In this document: positions 28,168 to 36,582 of the stretch, one piece after another
How the letters are laid out: each line of letters begins with the position of its first letter
Position numbering within the stretch: position 1 is the stretch's first letter
Assembly: GCA_934229335.1 (NCBI GenBank)
Contig: CAKQDQ010000003.1
Coordinates: 1-64,000, forward strand
DNA length: 64,000 bases
DNA from: an uncultured Prevotella sp.
Lineage (GTDB): Bacteria > Bacteroidota > Bacteroidia > Bacteroidales > Bacteroidaceae
Reading direction: 5' to 3'
Program-made: the position numbers and the translations under genes
The notes under the pieces: model-generated
Told to the model about the DNA's origin: nothing
The model's input: the letters and a program-made list of their open reading frames with translations, nothing else
The model's database searches: none

Positions 28168-29331
28168 ATGGCTACAAAGATACTAAGCGTTGATGATGAG
28201 TTTGACTTGGAATTGCTGCTCACACAGTACTTCCGCAAGAAGATACGTAAGGGTGAATACGAATTTTTCTTTGCCCATAACGGTGTCGAAGCTCTACAGA
28301 TACTGCTTGAAAATCCTGATATTGACATTGTTCTCAGCGACATTAATATGCCTGAGATGGATGGACTCACACTCCTAAAAAAGCTCAACAGTCGCCATAA
28401 CCCAGCACTAAAGGTTATCATGGTGAGCGCATACGGAGAGATGAGCAATATCCGTGCCGCCATGAACAACGGTGCTTTTGACTTTGCCACAAAGCCTATC
28501 GACCTCGAAGACCTACAGCTGACGATAGAAAAGGCTATCGCCGAGATTGACTTTGTGAAGAAAACGCAGCGTGAACATGGGCAACTCGTGGACATAAAGA
28601 GCGACCTTGCCTTGGCAGCAGAGATACAACAAGCCATACTTCCCAATAAGTTTCCACCCTTTGACGACCTAAAAGAGCGAATGGACATATTCGCTTCTAT
28701 GAGAGCGGCAAAGGATGTGGGTGGCGATTTCTACGACATCTGCCGCATAGACGATGACCATATCAGCTTCACCATAGCTGATGTATCAGGCAAGGGTATC
28801 CCCGCCGCTATCTTCATGGCGGTAAGCCACACTCTGTTACGATTCGCGGGAAGGAAGAGTATAGACCCCGTACCAGTAATAACAGAGAGTAATGAGGTAC
28901 TGGCACGCGAGAGTTTCGACTCCATGTTCGTCACGTTGTTCTACGGTGTTTACAACACTCGCACTGGCGAGGTGCGCTATGTCAACGCTGGTCACAACCC
29001 ACCCTGCATACTAAGACACGACAATACCGTAGAGACATTACCTGTATCGCCTGACATCAGCCTTGGGGTACTGGAACAACATGAGTTTAAGTCTGCCACC
29101 ATCACGCTACAACCAGGCGACACCATCATTGCGTTCACCGATGGAGTAACGGAATCCTGCTCTCCCGACAATGAGCTATTCGGGGACGATAGACTAAAGG
29201 AACTGCTGGCAGCTCACTGTGGCAGCACCGCTGAAGAACTCGTCTCTGCTATCGGTAACGCTGTTAAGGAACACGCCAACGGCACCGAGCAGAGTGACGA
29301 CATAACTATTTTAGCATTAAAACGACACTAA
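28168..29331 (+). CDS. Response regulator with SpoIIE/PP2C phosphatase output
   Basis: The 387-residue protein has a receiver domain at about residues 1-120 (acidic 'VDDE', phospho-acceptor Asp58 in 'VLSDINMPEMDG', Lys in 'FATKPID'). A linker and a PP2C-like SpoIIE/RsbU domain follow (about 170-385: 'RAAKDVGGDFYDI', 'IADVSGKGIPAAIFMA', 'YVNAGHNPP', 'LGVLEQHEF', 'FTDGVTES', 'QSDDITILAL'). Such proteins dephosphorylate anti-sigma-factor antagonists when their receiver is phosphorylated. It is followed by a terminator and then by a propeller gene and two kinase genes that may supply its phosphate. Confidence 0.93.
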   Translation: MATKILSVDDEFDLELLLTQYFRKKIRKGEYEFFFAHNGVEALQILLENPDIDIVLSDINMPEMDGLTLLKKLNSRHNPALKVIMVSAYGEMSNIRAAMNNGAFDFATKPIDLEDLQLTIEKAIAEIDFVKKTQREHGQLVDIKSDLALAAEIQQAILPNKFPPFDDLKERMDIFASMRAAKDVGGDFYDICRIDDDHISFTIADVSGKGIPAAIFMAVSHTLLRFAGRKSIDPVPVITESNEVLARESFDSMFVTLFYGVYNTRTGEVRYVNAGHNPPCILRHDNTVETLPVSPDISLGVLEQHEFKSATITLQPGDTIIAFTDGVTESCSPDNELFGDDRLKELLAAHCGSTAEELVSAIGNAVKEHANGTEQSDDITILALKRH

Positions 29332-29338
29332 ACAGAAC

Positions 29339-29400
29339 AAGCACCGACATGTAGGAATATCGCAAGGTAAAGCCTACAGGACGGTGCTTTTGCGTTTTTT
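29339..29400 (+). terminator. Terminator after the response regulator gene
   Basis: The outer stem aagcaccg / cggtgctt and inner stem gtagg / cctac form one hairpin (29339-29389), followed by ttgcgtttttt. It separates the response regulator gene from the next operon. Confidence 0.82.
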
Positions 29401-29417
29401 ATAGCACCACCACAACC

Positions 29418-31028
29418 GTGAAGTACAACGACACCATAAGCAAAGTCACCACAGTAGCTCTCACTGCCGCCATCAGCAGTATTGCCACTTACCTTCTCTG
29501 CACCGACATCAGCGATGACAGAGAGGAAGAACTGCGCGACAGGATAGCGGAGTTAGAGCGTAAGGAGCAGGAGTATATGGTGACAAGGCGTGTCAGTGAG
29601 CAGATGGAGGACATTGCATACCAACAGAAGGCGGTGTCTGACGAACAAAGGGAGAGGGCTGAACGCCAATCCATGATTGCCATTACCGAACGCGGAAAGG
29701 CTGAACAGGAGCGAGGACTGGCACGCAGAGCCGAGCTTTATGCTGTGCTGTCAGCACAACAGGCGGACAGTATGAGGGTGGAAGCGGAGCGACAGTCTTT
29801 CAACGCTAAGCAGGAACGGCAAGACGCTATCGCTGCAAGGAGAAAGGCTGACACGCTGTTCTACAACTCTATGGCAAGGTTTCTCGCGCAGAACGCCATA
29901 GTGCAACAAAACGCAGGAACGCGAGATCTCGCCACTCTTTTAAGCTATGCGGCATGGCATTACACCAAATCATACGGCGGAGACCTGTACCAACAAGATC
30001 TCTTCACGTCGCTACTGTACACCGCCAACAACTCCATGCAACACACAGGGCAACTGAAAAGTAACGTTAGGGACATCACAAGGGTTGGAAATGAGTATAT
30101 AGCGGTGAGCGAATACGGTGAGATTGCAATACTTCAGCGCAATGTTGGCAGCGTCAACGGTACTGTTTCGTACCGTACTGACATTGTTTACTCTAAACCA
30201 TCACTGCACTTTCGCGCTGTGCAGACCAACGGCAATAACACCTGTTATGCCCTTGACGCCAGTGGTACCATGATTATCAAGAGCTTCAACAGCAAACGTA
30301 CCGCCCCTAAACGTCTGTCCCTCCCCAACGGCATCTGGGAGCACCTGCTGCGCAGAAGCGACGGAATGATGCTTGCCGTAGCCCGAAACATGGTGGCATG
30401 GATTAACGACCAAGGCACCAAGGTGCTGCGAACGCAGAAGATTAACGCGGATATAGCGGAGGCAGGACTGATTGACGACAAGCTGATGCTGTTCTGTTCA
30501 TCGGGTGTGGTGAAGGTGTTTGATGAATATGCGGAGACATCTTCCATTCACTTCTCATTACCTCGCAACGCCATTGTCACCGCGATGGAGTACGTACCAG
30601 ACCGCCATTGGCTGCTGTTAGGGACCAACAACGGCACTATTTACATATACAATCGCAGCCACAAGTTAATCACTACGCTCCACGGTCACACTAAGGCTAT
30701 AACGCACCTGAGCCACCTTTCTCACCAGTTAGTATCGTCCTCTTACGACCATACATTGCGCCTTTGGGACCTACGCAACACCTCTTCTATCATAAACCCC
30801 GTAAATATAGGTTACGACCACCTGCCGCTGTGCTTTACGTCTGACGTCACACAGAGCACGTTGTTTGTCGGTTTAGAAGGTGGCGACATACAAAGCGTAA
30901 GCGTATCGGTAGAGAAGAACGCGGAGAGCACCCGCCACAGCATAACGAGAGAACTGACTTCCGACGAATGGCAGTACTACATAGGCAAAGAGGTGCCATA
31001 CACTCATTTTAAGGATGTTACGCCATGA
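29418..31028 (+). CDS. Membrane-anchored coiled-coil protein with C-terminal beta-propeller
   Basis: The 536-residue product starts with GTG. An N-terminal membrane segment ('VALTAAISSIATYLLC', about 13-28) is followed by a long charged coiled coil (about 34-150, rich in E, R, Q and A). A propeller then has WD40-like repeats, the clearest being 'LHGHTKAITHLSHLSHQLVSSSYDHTLRLWDLRN' near residue 430. WD40 proteins serve as scaffolds. Its last base pairs overlap the start of the sensor kinase-like gene (ATGA), so the two are probably translationally coupled. Which partner it holds is unknown. Confidence 0.8.
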   Translation: MKYNDTISKVTTVALTAAISSIATYLLCTDISDDREEELRDRIAELERKEQEYMVTRRVSEQMEDIAYQQKAVSDEQRERAERQSMIAITERGKAEQERGLARRAELYAVLSAQQADSMRVEAERQSFNAKQERQDAIAARRKADTLFYNSMARFLAQNAIVQQNAGTRDLATLLSYAAWHYTKSYGGDLYQQDLFTSLLYTANNSMQHTGQLKSNVRDITRVGNEYIAVSEYGEIAILQRNVGSVNGTVSYRTDIVYSKPSLHFRAVQTNGNNTCYALDASGTMIIKSFNSKRTAPKRLSLPNGIWEHLLRRSDGMMLAVARNMVAWINDQGTKVLRTQKINADIAEAGLIDDKLMLFCSSGVVKVFDEYAETSSIHFSLPRNAIVTAMEYVPDRHWLLLGTNNGTIYIYNRSHKLITTLHGHTKAITHLSHLSHQLVSSSYDHTLRLWDLRNTSSIINPVNIGYDHLPLCFTSDVTQSTLFVGLEGGDIQSVSVSVEKNAESTRHSITRELTSDEWQYYIGKEVPYTHFKDVTP

Positions 31029-33796
31029 TAATGCCATCACTGCGACATATTGCCACACTCTGCCTTACGGCGTTACTCTGTGCCTCACCATCTGGCGCGG
31101 AGGGGGCTAACAGCGGTGTACCATTCCTAAGATGTTACGAGGCTAATGAATACAATGCGCACAACCGCAACTTCGACATTGCGTGCGACTCCTACGGCAC
31201 TGTCTACGTAGCCAACTTCGAAGGGCTGCTGTATTACGACGGTTCCTCATGGCGCAAGATTCATACTCCTGGCATAAGCCGTGTCACTCGCATTGCCCGT
31301 GGGCACAATGGGCGCATCTGGGTTGGTGGATTCAACGTGCTCGGCTATCTCGCTCCTGACGCCACTGGGCAGTTGCGCCTTCACACTATAGTGTCAGACA
31401 AAGGCAAGGACTTCTTTGGTGAGGTGGACATGATAAAGCCTACAGGCAACGAGGTCTATGTACACACCTCGTCCAATGCCATGTATCGCCTCGACAGTTC
31501 GCTCCGTTTGCACCGCATTTCCGCCTCAACAGGTCGCAAGATGTTCTCTGCGAAGAACTCTGTGAACAACATCGCCATGCCTGGCATGAACGTATCGCTG
31601 TCGCCTTCTGAAGGACTGAAGGTGATGTTGCCCCACCGCACTTTCGTCATCACTGAACAGGACGGGCTGTGCAGCAACGCTATCAACTTCATAGCATACG
31701 ACAAACGCCACACGCTATGGGGCGCAACAGACCACGGGGTCTTTGCCATGGAGACGCCATCGCCATTCTCACAACTCACGGAGGCGCAGGGATTGCAAGG
31801 CGAGGTGTACTCTATCGGTATGCTCCACAACGCTGTTTACTTCGGCACGCTGCAAGGAATATTCCGTTACAGCCAAGGAGTAATAACGCGACTGCCCGAC
31901 GTAAACCTCGCTTGTTGGCAGATACTACCCACCGACGCGGGCACTCTTCTTGCGGCAACGGCATCGGGGCTTTACAGCATCACGCCCAACGGAGTGCGCA
32001 AACTCACCGATGGCAACACGCTATCGGTATGCAAGGGGCGTAACGGCAAGTACTACACTGGCGAGGTTGACGGCATATATGAGGTATCAACTGACGGCAC
32101 CTCACGGCTGCTGGCTAAGATAGAAAAGAGCGTTAAGGTGCGCAATGCTGGTAATAAGCTGCGCATAGAGACTCTCTACGGAGAGCAATGGGAGATTATT
32201 CTTGACCATCAATCAGCACCGCGGCATATCAGCCGTGTACAGAGAAAGAGTGTACCGAAGATTGACTACGTAGACTTCACAGGGCGTCACTGGGTAACTG
32301 ACAGTGAGGGCAAGGGGCTTCGGGTGGAGGTTAACGGTAAAAACGACACGGACCTTACCCCTTGGGCTACCGCTATCAGCGGTCTGACGCTTAACGCTAT
32401 CTATGTCAGCAAGGACAACTCCGTATGGGTTGGCGGTGACTTCGGAGCCGTAAACCTCAACATCTCCGCCCTTAGGCAGGGAATAATGAAGGCAGATAAG
32501 GAACCACTGTACATACGTCAGGTGACGGCTCTCGACGACTCCGTGATGTGGGGCGGATACCGTCAACGTGACGGTAAACCACTGTCAGCGGTGAAAGGCA
32601 TTGAGTTGCCAGCCTCATGTCATAGCATTACGATATATTTCTCTGCTGCCACGATGTCTCTTTTCCACCCTACCCGCTACCGTTATCGACTTAATGAGGG
32701 ACGGTGGAGCGCATGGTCTGAAGACAACTACGTTCGTTTCGGCAATATGCAGTACGGTCCGGCACGCCTTGAGGTGCAGGCTCTGGATCTCTTTGGAAAT
32801 ATCAGTAACACCGCCAGCGTGGAGTGGTACCTTCATTTCCCGTTCTATCTCAGATGGTGGGCTATACTCGCATACCTCATCATCGCAGGCTTGCTGATAC
32901 GCGCTATAGTGCTCTACAGAATGAAGAAGCTGCATCGCGACAAGCAGATACTGGAACGGACGGTGGACGAACGTACCGCGGAACTGTCTGCGGCACTTAA
33001 CGATTTGCAGCGCATACAGGCTGACATGGTACGCATGGAGCGTACTGCAACGGCAGGAAAGCTGACACAAGGTCTGATTGACCGAATCCTTAACCCTATC
33101 AACTACATTAACAACTTCTCTAAACTGACCTCTGGTCTGGCTAAGGACTTAAAGGAAGACATCTGCAATGAAGAAGAAAGGATGTCTGCGGAGAACTACA
33201 ATGACTGTCAGGAGATTATCGGTATGATGCAGACCAACCTCTCTAAGATAGAGGAGCACGGGGTGAACACCACACGCACACTGCGTGCCATGGAAGCGAT
33301 GCTGAAAAATCAGGTTGGCAATATGGTTGACACTGACATCGCCCAACTATGCTCGCAGGCTGTGGACATGACGGCGCACTACTACAAGGACGACATCAAC
33401 AAATACGGCATTGCCCTGCATTGTGAGACGCCTGACGCTCCACTGACGCACAAGGTGGACGTTAACGCTATGTGCAAGGCTCTCATTGCTATACTTACTA
33501 ACGCGATATATGCCGTGGTTAAGAAGCGACAACGGAAGGAATACACCGCAGAGGTAACGCTGAAGCTATCGCAACTTGGCGACGAACACTTAGAGATAGT
33601 AATACACGACAATGGCACGGGCATAGAGGATGCCATAATAAGTAAGGTCTTCGACCCGTTCTTCACCACGAAGCCTACCAGCGAAGCGGCTGGCGTGGGA
33701 CTGTATCTGGCACGTGAGATAGTGCAGGACCACAACGGTAACATAACGCTGCGAACGGAGAAAGACGTGTTTACTGACTTCGTGATTACGCTTTAG
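31025..33796 (+). CDS. Propeller-type sensor with histidine kinase domain lacking the phospho-His
   Basis: The 923-residue protein is built like one-half of a Bacteroidota hybrid two-component sensor: signal peptide, two-component-regulator propeller repeats ('GTVYVANFEGLLYYDGSSW', 'KNNRIWVGGFNV'-like repeats), a Y_Y_Y domain ('YRYRLNEGRWSAWSEDNYV'), a transmembrane span ('AILAYLIIAGLLIRAIVLY', about 627-645) and a kinase core. No receiver or DNA-binding domain follows. In the H-box the normal A-H-E-I-x-N-P reads I-D-R-I-L-N-P, with Asp at about residue 686 in place of His, whereas the ATPase boxes ('DNGTGIED', 'FDPFFTTKP', 'GVGLYLAREIV') are intact. The stop codon coincides with the first bases of the inserted MITE-like element. 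Confidence 0.88.
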   Translation: MIMPSLRHIATLCLTALLCASPSGAEGANSGVPFLRCYEANEYNAHNRNFDIACDSYGTVYVANFEGLLYYDGSSWRKIHTPGISRVTRIARGHNGRIWVGGFNVLGYLAPDATGQLRLHTIVSDKGKDFFGEVDMIKPTGNEVYVHTSSNAMYRLDSSLRLHRISASTGRKMFSAKNSVNNIAMPGMNVSLSPSEGLKVMLPHRTFVITEQDGLCSNAINFIAYDKRHTLWGATDHGVFAMETPSPFSQLTEAQGLQGEVYSIGMLHNAVYFGTLQGIFRYSQGVITRLPDVNLACWQILPTDAGTLLAATASGLYSITPNGVRKLTDGNTLSVCKGRNGKYYTGEVDGIYEVSTDGTSRLLAKIEKSVKVRNAGNKLRIETLYGEQWEIILDHQSAPRHISRVQRKSVPKIDYVDFTGRHWVTDSEGKGLRVEVNGKNDTDLTPWATAISGLTLNAIYVSKDNSVWVGGDFGAVNLNISALRQGIMKADKEPLYIRQVTALDDSVMWGGYRQRDGKPLSAVKGIELPASCHSITIYFSAATMSLFHPTRYRYRLNEGRWSAWSEDNYVRFGNMQYGPARLEVQALDLFGNISNTASVEWYLHFPFYLRWWAILAYLIIAGLLIRAIVLYRMKKLHRDKQILERTVDERTAELSAALNDLQRIQADMVRMERTATAGKLTQGLIDRILNPINYINNFSKLTSGLAKDLKEDICNEEERMSAENYNDCQEIIGMMQTNLSKIEEHGVNTTRTLRAMEAMLKNQVGNMVDTDIAQLCSQAVDMTAHYYKDDINKYGIALHCETPDAPLTHKVDVNAMCKALIAILTNAIYAVVKKRQRKEYTAEVTLKLSQLGDEHLEIVIHDNGTGIEDAIISKVFDPFFTTKPTSEAAGVGLYLAREIVQDHNGNITLRTEKDVFTDFVITL

Positions 33797-34056
33797 GGTG
33801 GTTCTATAAATTAGCATTGTTATATTTCGAGGCTATTTTCGAGGTTAAAGTGTTAGTGAGTGATGGTTGCTCTCCCCCGACAAACGGGTGAGAAGCGAAG
33901 CACAGCGGAGCTGAGGGGGTGTAAAGACCATTGACTTATGCTGTGCATAACGACTGAACAAACTTACGCTTTGAACCGAAAAGAGACCGAAAGATAACAA
34001 AACTTCATTATATAAAATAACTTTCATTTAACGGTGGTAATTAATAAAACCACCCT
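33795..34056. mobile_element. MITE-like element, copy 2
   Basis: A 262-bp relative of the element at 24057-24251 shares the same left end (agggtggttctataaatta) and the same blocks 'tatttcgaggctattttcgag', 'tatgctgtgcataacgact' and 'gaaccgaaaagagaccgaa'. It has a slightly diverged right end and about 67 bp of extra sequence with a ctccccc/gggggt hairpin. TTTA flanks both ends. Its first bases supply the TAG stop of the upstream sensor gene. There is no open reading frame. Confidence 0.75.
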
Positions 34057-34099
34057 TTAGCGACTAAAACATCACCCCTAATCCCCATAATTCCCTATT

Positions 34100-34930
34100 A
34101 TGACTATGGACGAACTACAGACAATGAAGGAGCAACTGGTACAGTTGCAGAAAATGGCATCGCTCGGTACGGTGAGTGCTGGGATAGCGCATGAGATACA
34201 GAACCCGCTGAATTTTGTCATCAACTTCTCTAAACTGTCGGAGAAACTGATAGAAGACCTCAACGACATCGTCACGGACATCAAGGATATGATTGACGAA
34301 GAGGACGCGGACGACATTGCGGAGATTACCGAGAGCCTTACGCTCAACATGAAGAAGATACAGGAGCACGGTCAGAGGGCAGTGAGCATCATTCAAGGAA
34401 TATTGCTCATCTCACGAGGAAAGGAGAATGAACACCTGCCTACTGACATTGCTCACTTCTTGCACGAATACGTATGGCTGTCGTATCACGCCAAGAGAGC
34501 TGACGACAAGTCTTTTAACGTCACCATCAGCGAGAACTATCAGCCAGATATGCGCCCATGCATGGTGATTCCGCAAGACCTCTCGCGCGCTGTCATCAAC
34601 GTGATGAACAACGCCTGCTACGCCGTTAAACAGAAGGCGGACGACATGGCGGCTAAGGGCATTGACGGCTATTCGCCTACAATAGAGATTGGCGCAAGGA
34701 TTGACGACGACACTCTTGTGATATCTATTTCCGATAACGGTACTGGCATGCCGCAGGAGGTGCAGCAGAAACTGTTTAGACAAACAGTGACAACTAAGCC
34801 TATTGGCAAAGGGACGGGACTCGGTATGCAGATTACACACGACATTATCACTAAGAATCACCATGGTACCATCGACGTGGTATCGGGCGAAGGAACGGGA
34901 ACTACCATTACGTTCCGAATACCTGTATAA
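34100..34930 (+). CDS. Soluble histidine kinase
   Basis: The 276-residue protein has no membrane segment. A short coiled coil (about 1-20) leads to a HisKA domain with His31 in 'AGIAHEIQNPLNFV', followed by the ATPase boxes: N 'NVMNNACYAV', G1 'SDNGTGMPQEVQ', F 'KLFRQTVTTKP', G2 'GTGLGMQITHDI'. It has an intact H-box that resembles the one broken in the preceding sensor ('INFSKLSEKLIEDL' versus 'INNFSKLTSGLAKDL'). It may accept or provide the phosphoryl function for the propeller sensor or for the receiver-phosphatase at 28168. Confidence 0.93.
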   Translation: MTMDELQTMKEQLVQLQKMASLGTVSAGIAHEIQNPLNFVINFSKLSEKLIEDLNDIVTDIKDMIDEEDADDIAEITESLTLNMKKIQEHGQRAVSIIQGILLISRGKENEHLPTDIAHFLHEYVWLSYHAKRADDKSFNVTISENYQPDMRPCMVIPQDLSRAVINVMNNACYAVKQKADDMAAKGIDGYSPTIEIGARIDDDTLVISISDNGTGMPQEVQQKLFRQTVTTKPIGKGTGLGMQITHDIITKNHHGTIDVVSGEGTGTTITFRIPV

Positions 34931-34938
34931 GTATGTAT

Positions 34939-35115
34939 TCAAAATTATTTTTGTAAATGAGTAAGTTAATGTTCTTATATTATTTGGAATATTTAATACG
35001 GTCTCTTTTGGTTATCTACTTCCCCTGTTTTCGGTCACAATGCTCGCATTAACCCCTCAAACAGTGAAAGCAGCTGTCTCAAAATAGCCTATATTAAACA
35101 TTAAAATAATTTTGA
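34939..35115. repeat. Spaced inverted repeat in the kinase-argE gap
   Basis: A perfect 13-bp inverted repeat (tcaaaattatttt at 34939-34951, complement at 35103-35115) encloses about 150 bp. Near it, 'agtaagt' at 34959-34966 and 'acttact' at 35118-35124 also pair. The interior carries an antisense 'gcgagcattgtgac' similar to 'gcgagcatcgtgac' near 52945. It could be a small non-autonomous element. No gene is visible. Confidence 0.4.
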
Positions 35116-35142
35116 GCACTTACTTAAATACATTTTATAACA

Positions 35143-36204
35143 ATGACACAATATAAAAACTACGTTGATGATGCGGTAGCATTGCTGCGCCGACTCATCG
35201 CCACACCGTCTGTCAGCCGCGACGAGACTGCCGCTGCCGACATCATGCAGAGCACTATGGAGGCTTACGGCTTCTCACCATCACGTCATGGCAACAACTT
35301 GCTGCTCCGCTCTTCTCACTGGGACGACAACCGCCCCACTCTGTTACTCAACGCTCACATTGACACGGTGAAACCCGTGGCATCATGGACTCGCGACCCG
35401 TTCTCACCTGACGTTGACGGTGACCGCCTTTACGGTCTGGGCTCTAACGACTGCGGAGGGGGCTTAGTGTCTCTGCTTCAAACTTTCAGAATACTGGAGG
35501 CGATGCCTGATACTGAACAGAGGGACTATAACGTGATGTATCTTGCCTCTTGCGAGGAGGAGGTAAGCGGAGCTGAGGGCATACGCTCTGTGCTGCCACT
35601 GCTACCTCACGTTGACGTCGCCATTGTAGGCGAGCCTACGGGTATGCAACCTGCCATAGCGGAACGCGGACTGATGGTGATCGACGGCACCGCGCACGGT
35701 AAGTCTGGACACGCTGCACGCAATGAGGGCGTGAACGCTATATACCAGGCTCTCGACGACCTGCTGTTTATTCGCGACTATAAGTTTGACAAGGTTTCTA
35801 CTTTGCTCGGACCTACCAAGATGCAGTGTACTGTCGTTAACAGCGGAACGCAACATAATGTGGTGCCTGATGAGTGCAAGTTTATCATTGACGTGCGCAC
35901 TAATGAGTATTACACTAACGAGGAGGTGTTCGACTTCCTGCAACAGCACTTGAAGAGCGACATCAAGGCACGCTCGTTTCACCTACATTCTTCTTCTATC
36001 CCTGTTGACCACGTTCTGGTGCAACACTGCATAGCGATGGGTATGAAGCCTTTTGGTTCGCCAACATTGTCTGACCAAGCTCTAATGCGTTTCCCTTCCT
36101 TTAAGTTAGGACCAGGAGAAAGCTCACGCTCGCATAGTGCCAACGAGTTTATATGCTTCTCTGAGATAGAGAAAGCTATTGAGACTTACGTTAAGTTGAT
36201 ATAA
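35143..36204 (+). CDS. argE: M20-family metallopeptidase, probable acetyl/succinylornithine deacetylase
   Basis: The 353-residue enzyme has the zinc-site blocks of M20 peptidases: 'LLNAHIDTVKPV' with His and Asp, 'GLGSNDCGGGLVSLL', 'ASCEEEVSGAEGI' (general base Glu pair), 'IVGEPTGMQPAIAERG' and a C-terminal His ('RSHSANEFI'). The ArgE/DapE family removes N-acyl groups from ornithine or diaminopimelate precursors. Bacteroidota use N-succinyl- or N-acetyl-ornithine in arginine synthesis, and argC, argD and argG lie in the same window, so arginine synthesis is the more likely role. The substrate cannot be told from the sequence. Confidence 0.82.
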   Translation: MTQYKNYVDDAVALLRRLIATPSVSRDETAAADIMQSTMEAYGFSPSRHGNNLLLRSSHWDDNRPTLLLNAHIDTVKPVASWTRDPFSPDVDGDRLYGLGSNDCGGGLVSLLQTFRILEAMPDTEQRDYNVMYLASCEEEVSGAEGIRSVLPLLPHVDVAIVGEPTGMQPAIAERGLMVIDGTAHGKSGHAARNEGVNAIYQALDDLLFIRDYKFDKVSTLLGPTKMQCTVVNSGTQHNVVPDECKFIIDVRTNEYYTNEEVFDFLQQHLKSDIKARSFHLHSSSIPVDHVLVQHCIAMGMKPFGSPTLSDQALMRFPSFKLGPGESSRSHSANEFICFSEIEKAIETYVKLI

Positions 36205-36334
36205 TACACCACCACTGTTAACACAAAACCCACCTCTATATCCCATCACCAAGGAGGGGGGAAGATGCCATAAGAGGGGACGATGGCGAGCTTTTATTCA
36301 TTGTTAGCCGTCGTTACTACCACACAAGAGAAAA

Positions 36335-36444
36335 ACGTACGCTTTACGAAAGCTATCTTATTGCACCGCAATCTCTATCTTATCGCACTGCGAAAGCTAT
36401 CCTTTCGCAACACGATTTGGGCATTATCGCAAAAGGGCTAAAAC
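36335..36444. repeat. 22-bp tandem repeat array, locus 2
   Basis: Five units of exactly 22 bp start at 36335, 36357, 36379, 36401 and 36423. They are less alike than at locus 1, but share the same phase: unit ends 'gaaagctat' or 'caatctctat', and cores 'cttatcgcactgcg', 'cctttcgcaacacg' and 'cttattgcaccgc'. The array lies in the 378-bp gap between argE and the AGCS gene. The first part of that gap (36205-36334) shows nothing else. Confidence 0.75.
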
Positions 36445-36500
36445 GTGATTAATATACGGTGTTGTGTTGATAGGAATATTTATCACTGATATTATAACGC

Positions 36501-36537
36501 AATCGTGCCCAAACCACAATGTGATTTGGGCACGATT
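36501..36537. terminator. Perfect 13-bp hairpin between convergent genes
   Basis: aatcgtgcccaaa (36501-36513) pairs with its complement (36525-36537) around an 11-nt loop. It is positioned between the ends of two convergent genes, but no clear T-run follows on either strand, so termination is inferred mainly from position. Confidence 0.6.
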
Positions 36538-36582
36538 ACTTTATGTTTATGGTGGTGCCATAATATGTGCTGTCTGTGATGC

